Shown here: positions 1 through 9,768 of the stretch, one piece after another
Numbering within the stretch: position 1 is the first letter of the stretch
Layout of the letters: each line of letters starts with the position of its first letter
From: Ancylobacter moscoviensis
Lineage (GTDB): Bacteria; Pseudomonadota; Alphaproteobacteria; Rhizobiales; Xanthobacteraceae
Length of the DNA: 64,000 nucleotides
Assembly: GCF_007559435.1 (NCBI RefSeq)
Contig: NZ_VMBP01000001.1
Span: forward strand, 559,406-623,405
Direction: 5' to 3'
The notes under the pieces: model-generated
Databases searched by the model: none
Seen by the model: the letters and a program-made list of their open reading frames with translations, nothing else
What the model was told of the DNA's origin: nothing
Position numbers and translations under genes: made by a program

Positions 1-177
1 CAGGCCGACATCCATCAGCACGAGATCGACGCGCTGCGCCTCGACCTCGTTGATGGCGGCCTGGGCGGTATCGACGGCGACCACCTCGAACTCGTCATAG
101 AGCGAGAGCTGCTCGACCAGCGCCTCGCGCAGGTCCTTGTCGTCGTCGACCACCAAAACTCGTTGAGCGTTCGCCAT
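1..177 (-). CDS. Response regulator receiver domain, partial (C-terminus outside window)
   Basis: This is the first 59 codons of a two-component response regulator; the gene runs off the left edge. Translating from the ATG at 177 gives an acidic cluster VVDDDKD (residues 9-15) after a hydrophobic first strand, and LVLMDVG with the presumed phospho-acceptor Asp56, the classic receiver (REC) layout. The output domain is not visible, so neither its DNA target nor its partner kinase can be named. It is divergent from the L,D-transpeptidase gene, with about 195 bp between them. Confidence 0.85.
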   Translation of the reverse strand, partial: MANAQRVLVVDDDKDLREALVEQLSLYDEFEVVAVDTAQAAINEVEAQRVDLVLMDVGL

Positions 178-372
178 GTCGCGTTCCCGAATGTCCGCTT
201 TCCGAATATCCGCGTTTCCGCAAGGCCGCCGACGGAAGCACTTGTTCGTGGCACGCCGCGCGTCCACTTTGCGCAGCGTCGGATGGATGCCCCACGTCCC
301 GGAGTAGGCAGGCGGGGCGCGTTCGGCAAGAGTCGGCCGGCCCGCAGATCGACGTAGGAGCGGGTTCGTGAC

Positions 373-981
373 GTGATCGTGAACGGAAAACGCGTGAAGA
401 AGAAGCCCCTTCGCAAAGAAACCCGCAGGAATTTGCCGCTCGCGCGCTCCCGCGCCGCCCGTCTGCGGGTGGTCGCGCGTCCGGGGGCGGAGCCGCGGGA
501 TCGCCAGCGGGGCTGGCTGTTTCTCGACGGCCGCGCCATTCCCGTCGCGCTCGGCCGTTCCGGCGTCCGCGCCGACAAGCGCGAGGGCGACGGCGCCACG
601 CCGCGGGGCGTCTGGCATCCGCGCGAGGTGCGCTACCGCGCCGATCACGGCCCGCGCCCGGTCACCGGCCTGCCGGTCCGCCGTACCCGGCCCGACGACG
701 GCTGGTGCGACGATCCCGGCGACGGGCGCTACAACCGCCCGATCCGCCGGCCGTTCAAGGCCTCGCATGAGGAGATGTGGCGGACCGACGGGCTCTACGA
801 CCTGGTGATCGTCCTCGACCACAACGCCCGCCCGCGCCGGGCGCGGCGCGGCTCCGCCGTCTTCCTGCATCTGGCGCGCGGCGCCTTCGAGCCCACCGCC
901 GGCTGCATCGCCTTCCGCCGCGCCGATCTCCGGCGCCTGCTCGCCCGCATGTCGCCGCGCACGGCGATCGAAGTGGTGTAG
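373..981 (+). CDS. L,D-transpeptidase (YkuD) family protein
   Basis: YkuD-fold proteins form or edit 3-3 cross-links in peptidoglycan, or attach proteins to it. The C-terminal half carries the catalytic signature: His166 in FLHLARG, followed by the nucleophile Cys178 in TAGCIAF. The last 110 residues also contain the usual YN-R-P segment. The protein is 202 aa from a GTG start and has a very basic first 40 residues (KRVKKKPLRKETRR) rather than a clear signal peptide, so either export uses an unusual route or the true start lies downstream. Compact YkuD proteins of this kind occur in Rhizobiales. The substrate is unknown. It converges on yggS. Confidence 0.8.
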   Translation: MIVNGKRVKKKPLRKETRRNLPLARSRAARLRVVARPGAEPRDRQRGWLFLDGRAIPVALGRSGVRADKREGDGATPRGVWHPREVRYRADHGPRPVTGLPVRRTRPDDGWCDDPGDGRYNRPIRRPFKASHEEMWRTDGLYDLVIVLDHNARPRRARRGSAVFLHLARGAFEPTAGCIAFRRADLRRLLARMSPRTAIEVV

Positions 982-990
982 AGGCGCGCC

Positions 991-1674
991 TCAGCGCCCG
1001 CCGAAGATGGCGCTGCCCACCCGCACATAGGTGGCGCCGAGCGCGATGGCGGTCTCATAGTCGCCGCTCATGCCCATGGAGAGCGTGGACAGGCCGTTGC
1101 GGCGGGCGATCTTGGCGAGCAGGGCGAAGTGCGGCGCGGCGGGCTCGTCCGCCGGAGGGATGCACATCAGCCCGTCGATCGCCAGCCCGTGGACGTCGCG
1201 GCATTCGGCGATGAAGGCGTCGGCCTCCTGCGGCACGACGCCCGCCTTCTGCGGCTCCTCGCCGGTGTTGACCTGCACCAGAAGGCGCGGCGCCGGGCGC
1301 CCGTCGAGCTTCGCGAACTCCTTGGCCAGCGCCGCCGCCAGCGAGGGACGGTCGAGCGTGTGGATGACGTCGAACAGGCCGAGCGCCTCGCGCACCTTGT
1401 TGGTCTGCAACGGGCCGATCAGATGCAGTTCCAGATCGGGGAAACGGGCCCGCAATTCCGGCCACTTGGCCTTGGATTCCTGCACCCGGTTCTCGCCGAA
1501 CAGGCGCTGGCCCGCCTCGAGGACCGGCAGGATATGCTCCGGACCGAAGGTCTTGGAAACCGCGACCAGATGGACCTGCGCCGGATCGCGGCCGGCATCG
1601 CGGCACGCCTGCGCGATCCGCTCCCGCACCTCGCCGAGCCGGCTCGACACTTCCATTGACAGATCGCCCGTCAT
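991..1674 (-). CDS. yggS: YggS-family pyridoxal phosphate homeostasis protein
   Basis: Cytosolic PLP-binding protein of the alanine racemase N-terminal (TIM barrel) family, without racemase activity; it keeps free PLP and amino-acid pools in balance. Diagnostic stretches are VHLVAVSKTF, containing the PLP lysine, FGENRVQE, HLIGPLQTNK, and GLMCIPP followed by LSMGMSGDYE near the C-terminus. The ATG at 1674 gives 227 aa and is preceded by AGGTGG; an in-frame GTG at 1683 adds three residues. The length is normal for the family. It converges on the L,D-transpeptidase gene and diverges from the diguanylate cyclase. Confidence 0.93.
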   Translation of the reverse strand: MTGDLSMEVSSRLGEVRERIAQACRDAGRDPAQVHLVAVSKTFGPEHILPVLEAGQRLFGENRVQESKAKWPELRARFPDLELHLIGPLQTNKVREALGLFDVIHTLDRPSLAAALAKEFAKLDGRPAPRLLVQVNTGEEPQKAGVVPQEADAFIAECRDVHGLAIDGLMCIPPADEPAAPHFALLAKIARRNGLSTLSMGMSGDYETAIALGATYVRVGSAIFGGR

Positions 1675-1856
1675 CGCCACCACCTATCGTGGAGGGAGGC
1701 ATGGCCGGGCCGCACCGATGCTGTCAATAGAGGTGCCCGAAACAGGCGATCCGGAACAGATGTCCCGAGGCCCCGCAGCGGCTACCGCCTGCCCTTGCGG
1801 CAGCGACGGCTGGCCGATAACGTCCGCAGCCACATAAAGCACGCCGCGAGAACAAC

Positions 1857-3641
1857 TTGACCAGCGATCGGGGTCCGACCCCCGTTTCCGACCCTTCCGC
1901 TCCGCCGCCCCGGCTCGCTCCTCCGGCAGGGGGACAGAGGCCACGGCCGCGGACAGTGAGCCTGCGGATCCGGCTGGCGGTCTTCGCGCTGCTGGTCATG
2001 ACCATCGTCGCGAGCGAGCGCACCTACAGCATCGTCCGGCTGCACATGGACAATCTCGCCGCGGCGGAAAGCCACGTGACGGACCTGCTGGAGCGCGGCG
2101 TCGGCCAGTTCAGCGCCGCCGTGTCCAGCGCCCACGCCGTGCTCTCCACCCTCGCCGCGACGCCCGGCACGGTGCCGGTGGACAACGCGCTCTACACCGC
2201 CACGCCGTCGGACCAGACGCCATCGGTGCCCGATCCGGGCATGACGCCAGACGCACCCTCGCACTGCCAGGCGCTGCGACCGGTGCTCGAAAGCTCGCCC
2301 TCCATCGCATCGCTGACCATCGTGGCGCCGAACGGGATCGTTCGTTGCGGCACGGCGAACGGCGCGGTCGGCCTCGACCTGTCGACCCGCGACTATTTCC
2401 GCATCGCGATGCGCGGCATCCCGTCCCTCGAATCGGTATCGGTCAGCTACGTCACCGGCACGCCCAGCCTCTATGCCGCCCAGCCGGTCATCGGGGAAAA
2501 CGGCGACGTCGTCGCGGTGCTCGTCGCCCGTATCGAGCTGAGCGACCTGCTGCCGCGCGAATTCCTGTCCGACCTCGGACCGACGGCGCAGGTCATCATC
2601 GTCGACCCCGCCGGCGCGCTGGTCATGACCTATCCGGACGGCCTGCCGGTCACGGCCCGCATGGACCTGTCGGACACCGCGCCGGTGGCCCGCGCCATGA
2701 GCCGCACGCGCGGCACCATCCTCGCCGAAGGGCCGGACGGCGTGCGCCTCTACGCCTTCACGCGCCTGCCCGCCACCAATCTGCACCTGCTCGTCGGCGT
2801 CGACGAGGCGATCATCCTGAAGCCGGTCGAGCGGGCCACCTGGTCCGCGGGCCTGATGCTGCTCGTGCTCAGCGGCATCATCCTGTGCACCTTCTGGCTC
2901 GCCGGCGAACGGCTCATCGTCGCCCCCGTGCAGGCGCTCGCCAACCGCCTCGTCCGTTTCGGCCGCGGCGAGACCGAGGAGGCGCCGACCGCCCACCTGC
3001 TGATCACCGAGCTCCAGCCGCTGGTGGTGGCCTTCGAGCACATGGCGGGCGAGCTCACCCGCCGGGAATCGGCCCTGCGCAACGCCAACCGTCGCCTCAA
3101 CTCGCTCGCCAGCCTCGACCCGCTGACCGGCATCGCCAACCGCCGCAGCTTCGACGCCGCGCTCGCCCTGCAGTGGAACACGGCGACGCGGCTCGGCATG
3201 CTCATGATCGACATCGACAAGTTCAAGGCGTTCAACGACCACCACGGCCACCAGGAAGGCGACCACTGTATCCGCCTCGTCGCCCAGACCATCGCCTCGA
3301 CGATCCGCAGCTCGGACATGGTCGCCCGCGTCGGCGGCGAGGAATTCGCCGTGCTGATGCCTGGCGCCACCCTCGCCGCCGCAACGGAGGTCGGGCAGAG
3401 GCTGCGCCGGGCGATCGAGAGCCTCGCCATCGAGCATCCCACCGGCGTGACCGGCGTGGTCACGGTCAGCATCGGCTGCGCCGCCTGCGATCCGGGGCCG
3501 GCACTGGCGGTCGGCGATCTGGTGGCGGCGGCCGACAAGGCGCTCTACGAGGCGAAGGCCGCCGGCCGCAACGAGGTGCGCAGCGCGAAGACGGTCGGCG
3601 CCGGCACCGCAGACGACGCCCGCCGCGCCGCCGAGGGCTGA
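1857..3641 (+). CDS. Membrane-bound diguanylate cyclase with extracytoplasmic sensor domain (GGDEF)
   Basis: Synthesises cyclic di-GMP from two GTP. A first membrane helix (about residues 36-56) and a second one (about 331-352, GLMLLVLSGIILCTFWLAG) flank a periplasmic region of about 270 aa that looks like a Cache-type ligand sensor. The C-terminal GGDEF domain has an intact active site, GGEEF (493-497). The product-inhibition I-site RSSD lies five residues upstream, so feedback control by c-di-GMP is expected. No EAL domain is present. The open frame starts at TTG 1857; an in-frame GTG at 1956, just before the first helix, is a plausible alternative start. The ligand is unknown. Confidence 0.88.
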   Translation: MTSDRGPTPVSDPSAPPPRLAPPAGGQRPRPRTVSLRIRLAVFALLVMTIVASERTYSIVRLHMDNLAAAESHVTDLLERGVGQFSAAVSSAHAVLSTLAATPGTVPVDNALYTATPSDQTPSVPDPGMTPDAPSHCQALRPVLESSPSIASLTIVAPNGIVRCGTANGAVGLDLSTRDYFRIAMRGIPSLESVSVSYVTGTPSLYAAQPVIGENGDVVAVLVARIELSDLLPREFLSDLGPTAQVIIVDPAGALVMTYPDGLPVTARMDLSDTAPVARAMSRTRGTILAEGPDGVRLYAFTRLPATNLHLLVGVDEAIILKPVERATWSAGLMLLVLSGIILCTFWLAGERLIVAPVQALANRLVRFGRGETEEAPTAHLLITELQPLVVAFEHMAGELTRRESALRNANRRLNSLASLDPLTGIANRRSFDAALALQWNTATRLGMLMIDIDKFKAFNDHHGHQEGDHCIRLVAQTIASTIRSSDMVARVGGEEFAVLMPGATLAAATEVGQRLRRAIESLAIEHPTGVTGVVTVSIGCAACDPGPALAVGDLVAAADKALYEAKAAGRNEVRSAKTVGAGTADDARRAAEG

Positions 3642-3753
3642 GCCGAAGGTTGACCGGGCGCACGACTTGGTGCCTAGTCCGGCGCCATTATCCGCAAGCG
3701 GTCATCCTCGCGACGTCCGCCATTTCAACAGCCTGCCCATATAGAAGCCTGCC

Positions 3754-6366
3754 ATGACCACCGAGCGTTACAATGCCCGCGAGGCCGAGCCCCGCTGGCA
3801 GAAGATCTGGGACGAACGCGGCATCTTCCGCACCCGCAACGACGATCCGCGTCCCAAATACTACGTGCTCGAGATGTTCCCCTATCCTTCCGGGCGCATC
3901 CATATCGGCCATGGCCGCAACTATGTGATGGGCGATGTCGTCGCGCGCTTCAAGCGCATGAAGGGCTTCAACGTCCTGCACCCCATGGGCTGGGACGCCT
4001 TCGGCCTGCCGGCGGAGAACGCCGCGATCGAGCGCAAGACCCATCCGGGCAAGTGGACCTACGAGAACATCGCCACCATGCGCGACCAGCTCAAGCTGCT
4101 GGGACTGTCGCTGGACTGGTCGCGCGAGATCGCCACCTGCGACCCGGAATATTACGGCGAGCAGCAGCGCATCTTCCTCGAATTCCTCAAGGGCGGCTTC
4201 GTCTACCGCCGCGAGAGCGAAGTGAACTGGGACCCGGTCGACAACACCGTGCTCGCCAATGAGCAGGTGATCGACGGCCGCGGCTGGCGCTCCGGCGCGC
4301 TGGTCGAGCGCCGCAAGCTCGCCCAGTGGTTCTTCCGCATCACCGCGCTGGCGCAGGAGCTGCTCGACGGCCTCGACACGCTGGACCGCTGGCCGGACAA
4401 GGTGCGCCTCATGCAGCGCAACTGGATCGGCCGTTCAGAGGGCCTCCACGTGCGCTTCGCGCTGGAGAACGCGCCGGCCGACCTGCCCCGCGAGATCAAG
4501 GTCTACACGACCCGCCCGGACACGCTGTTCGGCGCCTCCTTCCTCGCGCTCTCCCCCGGCCATCCGCTGACCGAGACACTTGCCGCCGGCAATCCGGCGC
4601 TTGCCGCCTTCGTCGAGGAATGCCGCCGCGGCGGCACCTCGACGGCGGAGATCGAGACGCAGGAGAAGATGGGCTTCGACACCGGACTGAAGGTGCGCCA
4701 TCCGCTCGGCGGTCCCGATCTGCCGGTCTACGTCGCCAATTTCGTGCTGATGGAATACGGCACCGGCGCCATCTTCGGCTGCCCGGCGCACGACCAGCGC
4801 GACTTCGACTTCGCCAGCAAATACGGCCTGCCGATCACCCCGGTGGTGCTGCCGCCGGACGCCGACCCCGCGACCTTCTCGGTCGCCGACGGCCCCTATG
4901 AGGGCGACGGCACGCTCTATAATTCCCGCTTCCTCGACGGCCTCGCGGTTCCCGAGGCGAAGGAAGCCGTCGCCGCGAGGCTCGAGAACGACGTTCTCGG
5001 CAACGCGCCGGTCGGCGAGCGGACAGTGAATTTCCGCCTGCGCGACTGGGGCATCTCGCGCCAGCGCTATTGGGGCTGCCCGATCCCGATCATCCATTGC
5101 GACGCCTGCGGCCCGGTTCCCGTTCCCGAGGACCAGCTGCCGGTGCGCCTGCCGGACGACGTGACCTTCGACCAGCCCGGCAACCCGCTCGATCGCCATC
5201 CGACGTGGAAGCATGTCGACTGCCCGCAATGCGGCGCCCCGGCCCGGCGCGAGACCGACACCATGGACACCTTCGTGGATTCGTCCTGGTACTTCGCGCG
5301 CTTCGCCTCGGAGCCCGGCACCGCGCCGCTGCAGAAGGCCGCCGCCGACAAGTGGCTGCCGGTCGACCAGTATATCGGCGGCATCGAGCACGCGATCCTG
5401 CACCTGCTCTATTCGCGCTTCTTCATCCGCACGCTGAAGAAGCTCGGCCGGGTGTCGGTGGAGGAGCCCTTCGCCGGCCTCTTCACCCAGGGCATGATCG
5501 TCCACGAGACCTACAAGGACGCGGAAGGACGCTGGCTGTTCCCCGAGGAGGTCGAGCGCGACGCCGAAGGGCAGCCGGTGAAGGTGGGAACGGGCGAGCC
5601 CGTGACCATCGGCGCGCCCGAGAAAATGTCGAAGTCCAAGAAGAACGTGGTGCCGCCGGAGATCGTCGCCGACACCTACGGCGTCGACTGCGCGCGCTGG
5701 TTCATGCTGGCCGACACCCCGCCCGAGCGCGACAGCGAATGGACCAGCGCCGGCATCGAGGGCGCCTGGCGCTTCGTGCAGCGCATCTGGCGCCTCGTCG
5801 GCGACGCCCTCGCCCTGGCGCCTGAAGACGTCGCCCGGCCGGCTGATTTCGGCTCCGAATCGATTGCGCTGCGCCGTGCCGCGCACAAGCTCGCTGCGCA
5901 GGTCGAGGACGATGTAGAGCGCCTGCGCTTCAACGTCGCCGTCGCCCGCGTGCACAGCTTCGCCAACGTGTTCGGCGATGCGCTGGTCGCGGCCCGCAAG
6001 GGCGGCGACGTGCCGGCCGATCTCGCCTTCGCCCTGCGCGAGGCGGCGGCCTTCCTCGTTGCCGTGGTCGCGCCGATGGTGCCTCATCTCGCCGAGGAAT
6101 GCTGGCAGGTGCTGGGCGCTGCCGGCCTCGCCGCCGAGGCGCGGTGGCCGGCCGTCGAGCCCGCCCTGCTCGCCGAGGACACCGTTACGCTGCCGATTCA
6201 GATCAACGGCAAGCGCCGCGGGGAGATCGTCGTGCCGAAGGACGCCGCGCCCGGCGAGGTCGAGAAGGCGGTGCTTGCCCTCGATGTCGTCACGCAGGCA
6301 CTCGACGGACGCGCGCCGAAGCGTATCATCGTGGTGCCGCAGAGGATTGTGAATGTCGTCGCCTGA
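3754..6366 (+). CDS. leuS: Leucyl-tRNA synthetase
   Basis: Class I aminoacyl-tRNA synthetase charging tRNA-Leu in the cytosol. The HIGH motif is HIGH at residues 50-53 inside [15 protein letters not shown], and KMSKS is at 624-628. The CP1 editing insertion (about 220-420, with the TTRPDT threonine-rich loop) lies between them, and the anticodon-binding and C-terminal domains follow. At 870 aa it is full length for a bacterial LeuRS. It heads a cluster whose next gene, lptE, overlaps it by 14 bp. A TTGACC at 3650-3655 could be a -35 element, but no good -10 follows it. Confidence 0.98.
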   Translation: MTTERYNAREAEPRWQKIWDERGIFRTRNDDPRPKYYVLEMFPYPSGRIHIGHGRNYVMGDVVARFKRMKGFNVLHPMGWDAFGLPAENAAIERKTHPGKWTYENIATMRDQLKLLGLSLDWSREIATCDPEYYGEQQRIFLEFLKGGFVYRRESEVNWDPVDNTVLANEQVIDGRGWRSGALVERRKLAQWFFRITALAQELLDGLDTLDRWPDKVRLMQRNWIGRSEGLHVRFALENAPADLPREIKVYTTRPDTLFGASFLALSPGHPLTETLAAGNPALAAFVEECRRGGTSTAEIETQEKMGFDTGLKVRHPLGGPDLPVYVANFVLMEYGTGAIFGCPAHDQRDFDFASKYGLPITPVVLPPDADPATFSVADGPYEGDGTLYNSRFLDGLAVPEAKEAVAARLENDVLGNAPVGERTVNFRLRDWGISRQRYWGCPIPIIHCDACGPVPVPEDQLPVRLPDDVTFDQPGNPLDRHPTWKHVDCPQCGAPARRETDTMDTFVDSSWYFARFASEPGTAPLQKAAADKWLPVDQYIGGIEHAILHLLYSRFFIRTLKKLGRVSVEEPFAGLFTQGMIVHETYKDAEGRWLFPEEVERDAEGQPVKVGTGEPVTIGAPEKMSKSKKNVVPPEIVADTYGVDCARWFMLADTPPERDSEWTSAGIEGAWRFVQRIWRLVGDALALAPEDVARPADFGSESIALRRAAHKLAAQVEDDVERLRFNVAVARVHSFANVFGDALVAARKGGDVPADLAFALREAAAFLVAVVAPMVPHLAEECWQVLGAAGLAAEARWPAVEPALLAEDTVTLPIQINGKRRGEIVVPKDAAPGEVEKAVLALDVVTQALDGRAPKRIIVVPQRIVNVVA

Positions 6367-6919
6367 CCGGATGAACCCGATGCCCTCCCGCCGCCGCCTG
6401 CTCAGTCTCGCCTGCGCGTGGCTGCTCGCCGCTTCCACCGCCGGCTGCTTCCAGCCCATGTATGCCGAGACGACGCCGGGCCAGGGATCGGCGCTGGCCG
6501 AGAACCTCAGCCAGGTCGAGGTCGCCTTCGCCGGCGGCCGCGTCGGCAACGAGGTCCGCAACGACCTGATCTTCGAGCTGACCGGCGGCGCCGGGAACCC
6601 GGTGGGCGCTCCCTACCGGCTGATCCTCAAGGTCCGCAACTCGACCACCGAGGCGGCCGTGGTGAGCCCGCTCACCGGCCTGCCGGAAGTCGAACTGGTG
6701 ACCGTCGACGTCGACTGGCAGCTCTTCGATGTCGGCGACCTGAAGACCCCGCTGAAGACCGGCAACGCCTTCGGCAAGGCCTCGCTGGACAGCGGCTATC
6801 AGCGCTTCGCCCGCGCCCGCGCCATCCGCGATGCGGAGAACCGCTCGGCTCGTGTCGCCGCCGAATCGATCAAGAGCCAGCTCGCCTCCTTCTTCGTGAC
6901 GCGCGCGCCCAAGAGCTGA
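6353..6919 (+). CDS. lptE: LPS-assembly lipoprotein LptE
   Basis: Outer-membrane lipoprotein that plugs the LptD barrel and delivers lipopolysaccharide to the cell surface. A short basic N-terminus and hydrophobic stretch end in the lipobox STAGC (Cys32 from this start), followed by FQPMY, typical of alphaproteobacterial LptE. The mature part is about 157 aa. ATGs at 6353, 6371 and 6380 are all in frame; the first overlaps the leuS stop and suggests translational coupling. The leuS-lptE-holA order is conserved in many proteobacteria and supports the call where sequence identity alone would be weak. Confidence 0.9.
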   Translation: MSSPDRMNPMPSRRRLLSLACAWLLAASTAGCFQPMYAETTPGQGSALAENLSQVEVAFAGGRVGNEVRNDLIFELTGGAGNPVGAPYRLILKVRNSTTEAAVVSPLTGLPEVELVTVDVDWQLFDVGDLKTPLKTGNAFGKASLDSGYQRFARARAIRDAENRSARVAAESIKSQLASFFVTRAPKS

Positions 6920-6925
6920 ACCGCC

Positions 6926-7951
6926 ATGGTTGCGGTCAGGCCGGGCGACGTCGAGGCGACGCTGACGCGTATCGATCCGCTGCGCCCGGTGCTCCTGCTC
7001 TTCGGCCCGGACAGCGGGCTGGTGCGCGAGCGCGCCCGCGCCTATCTCGCCCGCGCCGCCGAAGGCTCGGACGATCCGTTCGGCATCGTCCGCCTGGACG
7101 GTGACGAGATCTCCGGCGATCCCGGCCGGCTGGTCGACGAGGCCGGCACGGTCGCGCTGTTCGGCGGTCGGCGCGTGGTCTCGCTGCGGGCAGGCGCGCG
7201 CAACATCGTCCCCGCCGTCGAAGCTCTCCTCGCCTCCCCGCCCTCCAATGCCATCGTGGTCATCGAGGCCGGCGACCTCAAGCGCGGCACCGGCCTGCGG
7301 GCGCTCTGCGAGGGCTCGCCGCACGCGCTCGCCATCACCTGCTACGCCGACACCGACCGCGACCTCTCCCGGCTGATCGACACCATGACGGCGGAAGCCG
7401 GCATCTCCATCGAGCGTGACGCGCGTGCCGAGCTGCTGGGCCTTCTGGGCAGCGACCGGCTGGCCTCACGCGGCGAGATCGCCAAGCTGCTGCTCTATGC
7501 CGCCGGCGAGCCGCGCATCACGCCCGAACATGTGCGCGCCATCGTCGGCGACGCCTCGAGCCTCGCGCTCGACGAGATCGCCGACGGCACCTTCGCCGGC
7601 CAGCCGGGAGACATGTCGACGGCCTTCGCCAAGGCCATCGGCGAGGGCATGCGGGCGGACATCATCCTCGGCGCGGTGTGCCGTACGGCGCAGTCGCTGC
7701 ACCAGATGCGTCTCGGCATCGAGACCGGCGGCAGCGTCGAGCGCGCGGTCGAGGGCGCCCGGCCAGCGATCCATTTCCGGCGCAAGCCCCTGGTCGAAAA
7801 GGCGCTTCGGAGCTGGACCGCGGCACGGCTGGAGACCGCCCTTCTGGCCCTCGACGACGCGCTGCTGACGGCGCGCCGCAACGCGGCGCTCGGCCCCTCG
7901 GTGGCGGAACGGGTTCTTCTGCAGATCGCCGGTCAGGCCCGGCGCGGCTAG
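6926..7951 (+). CDS. holA: DNA polymerase III, delta subunit
   Basis: Clamp-loader subunit that opens the beta sliding clamp during replication. The protein (341 aa) has the family architecture: an N-terminal domain beginning with LRPVLLLFGPDSGLVRERA, a central AAA+-like region without a functional P-loop, and a C-terminal helical collar domain. It follows lptE by 6 bp and converges on parB with only 15 bp between the stop codons, which leaves no obvious terminator. Assignment rests on the N-terminal pattern and the conserved leuS-lptE-holA context. Confidence 0.92.
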   Translation: MVAVRPGDVEATLTRIDPLRPVLLLFGPDSGLVRERARAYLARAAEGSDDPFGIVRLDGDEISGDPGRLVDEAGTVALFGGRRVVSLRAGARNIVPAVEALLASPPSNAIVVIEAGDLKRGTGLRALCEGSPHALAITCYADTDRDLSRLIDTMTAEAGISIERDARAELLGLLGSDRLASRGEIAKLLLYAAGEPRITPEHVRAIVGDASSLALDEIADGTFAGQPGDMSTAFAKAIGEGMRADIILGAVCRTAQSLHQMRLGIETGGSVERAVEGARPAIHFRRKPLVEKALRSWTAARLETALLALDDALLTARRNAALGPSVAERVLLQIAGQARRG

Positions 7952-7966
7952 CGATTAACGGGCGCC

Positions 7967-8878
7967 TCAGCCCGCCGCCAGGCGGCGGCACACCTCGTCG
8001 AGCTGGTCGAGCGAGGAATAGCGGATGCGGATCTCGCCCGCCTCGCCATCGTGCTTCAACGTCACCTGAAGGCCCAGCTCGTCGGAGAGCTTGCGCTGCA
8101 GCGCGGCGGTGTCGGCATCGAGCGCCGGAATCGTCTTCGGCTTGCGCGGCGGCTTGCCGGCGGCTTCCGCCTTGGCGACGTTCAGCTCCTGCGCCAGCGC
8201 CTCGATGGCGCGCACGTTCATGCCCTGCTCGACGATGGCCCGGGCAAGCGCTTCCGGATCGTCCTGGGTCAGCAGCGCGCGCGCATGGCCGGCGGAAAGG
8301 CGCCCATCCGCCAGATATTCCTTCACCGTCTCCGGCAGGCGCAGCAGGCGCATCGTATTGGCGACGTGGCTGCGGCTCTTGCCGATCACCCGCGCCAGAT
8401 CGTTCTGCGAATAGCCGAACTGATCGGCGAGCGACTGGTAGCCGGCCGCCTCCTCCAGCGGGTTGAGATCGGCGCGCTGGACGTTCTCGATGATCGCGAT
8501 CTCGAGCGCTTCGCGGTCGTTCACCTCGACGACGACGATCGGCACCTCGTGGACGCCGGCGCGCTGGGCGGCCCGCCAGCGGCGCTCGCCGGCGACGATC
8601 TCATAGGCATCGCGCTCGCCGGCCACCTGCCGGACCACGATCGGCTGGATGATGCCGCGCTCATGGATCGAGGCGGCGAGGTCTTCCAGATCCTCCTCGG
8701 CGAACGTACGGCGGGGGTTGCGCGGGTTCGGGCGCAGGAAGGCGAGCGGCACCTTGCGGGCGCCGCCGCCCGACCGGCCGCGATCGTTCGCCGCGCCGCT
8801 GTCGTCGCCCATATCGCCGATCAGCGCCGCGAGGCCGCGCCCGAGCCGCGAACGTCCGCCGTCTTCCGCCATCGCCAT
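7967..8878 (-). CDS. parB: Chromosome partitioning protein ParB
   Basis: CTP-dependent DNA clamp that loads at parS sites and spreads to build the segregation complex. It has an N-terminal ParA-interacting tail (SRLGRGLAALIGD), the CTP-binding ParB/Srx domain with GERRWRA (97-103), a helix-turn-helix for parS recognition around IGKSRSHVANTMRL, and a C-terminal dimerisation segment. It is 303 aa. The ATG at 8878 is chosen because AGGAGG lies 5-6 bases upstream; ATG 8872 is too far from it. It forms an operon with parA, and four parS-like sites are present in this window. Confidence 0.97.
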   Translation of the reverse strand: MAMAEDGGRSRLGRGLAALIGDMGDDSGAANDRGRSGGGARKVPLAFLRPNPRNPRRTFAEEDLEDLAASIHERGIIQPIVVRQVAGERDAYEIVAGERRWRAAQRAGVHEVPIVVVEVNDREALEIAIIENVQRADLNPLEEAAGYQSLADQFGYSQNDLARVIGKSRSHVANTMRLLRLPETVKEYLADGRLSAGHARALLTQDDPEALARAIVEQGMNVRAIEALAQELNVAKAEAAGKPPRKPKTIPALDADTAALQRKLSDELGLQVTLKHDGEAGEIRIRYSSLDQLDEVCRRLAAG

Positions 8879-8888
8879 TACGCCCTCC

Positions 8889-9755
8889 TCACGCTGCCGC
8901 CGTTGCGCGCAAGGTCCGCTCGCGCTGGATTATTTCGGATGCGAGACGAAGATAGGCCTGCGATCCGACGCATTTGAGATCGTAGAGCAGCACCGGCTTC
9001 CCGTAGGACGGCGCCTCCGACACCCGGACATTGCGGGGGATGATGGTCTCGTAGACCTTCTCGCCCATGAACTGGCGCACATCCTCCACCACCTGGCTGG
9101 AGAGATTGTTGCGCGCGTCGAACATGGTCAGCACGACGCCGTGGATGGTAAGATCGGGATTGAGCGTCGAACGCACCTGCTCGACCGTCTTCAGAAGCTG
9201 GGACAAGCCTTCCAGCGCGAAGAACTCGCACTGCAGCGGCACCAGAATGGCGTTCGCCGCCGCCATGGCGTTGACCGTGATCAGGTTCAGCGAGGGCGGG
9301 CAGTCGATCAGCACATAGGTGTAGTCGATATCGTTCCGCTGGCGAATCGACATCCCCGACGGGGCGTTCAGCCGCCGGATAGCGTCGCGCAGTCGATAGG
9401 CGCGGTCGCGTTGCCCGGCCAACTCCAGCTCGACGCCGGAAAGGTCCATGGTGGAAGGCGCGATGTGCAGTCGCGGCACCGCCGTCTCGAGGATAGCGTC
9501 GCGGAACTCGACCTCGCCGGTCAGCACGTCATAGGTCGAGACGCGGCGGCTGCGCCGGTCGATGCCGAGCCCGGTCGAGGCGTTGCCCTGCGGATCGAGG
9601 TCGACGATCAGCACGGTCTCACCGATCGCCGCCAGCGCGGTGCCGAGATTGATCGCCGTCGTGGTCTTGCCGACGCCGCCCTTCTGGTTGGCGAGAGCGA
9701 GTACGCGCGGCATCGGGCGCGGCGCGTTCGGTGCGAGCGGAACCTCATCCGTCAT
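8889..9755 (-). CDS. parA: Chromosome partitioning ATPase ParA
   Basis: Deviant Walker ATPase whose DNA-bound gradient moves the ParB-parS complex after origin replication. The deviant Walker A is KGGVGKTTT (residues 25-33), followed by VDLDPQGNASTGLG (Walker A') and VLIDCPPSL (Walker B). At 288 aa without an N-terminal HTH extension it is the chromosomal (Soj-like) type. It lies 13 bp downstream of rsmG and 10 bp upstream of parB, the canonical rsmG-parA-parB operon. Confidence 0.97.
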   Translation of the reverse strand: MTDEVPLAPNAPRPMPRVLALANQKGGVGKTTTAINLGTALAAIGETVLIVDLDPQGNASTGLGIDRRSRRVSTYDVLTGEVEFRDAILETAVPRLHIAPSTMDLSGVELELAGQRDRAYRLRDAIRRLNAPSGMSIRQRNDIDYTYVLIDCPPSLNLITVNAMAAANAILVPLQCEFFALEGLSQLLKTVEQVRSTLNPDLTIHGVVLTMFDARNNLSSQVVEDVRQFMGEKVYETIIPRNVRVSEAPSYGKPVLLYDLKCVGSQAYLRLASEIIQRERTLRATAAA

Positions 9756-9768
9756 GATGTCGATCCTG

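Noticed and set aside
3650-3680. Possible sigma-70 promoter (TTGACC) for leuS
   Set aside because: The -35 resembles consensus, but no acceptable -10 hexamer occurs at 16-18 bases spacing.
4435-6561. A 708-codon open frame on the minus strand opposite leuS and lptE
   Set aside because: Shadow of leuS; composition is unlike real proteins here and no start signal or conserved motif is present.
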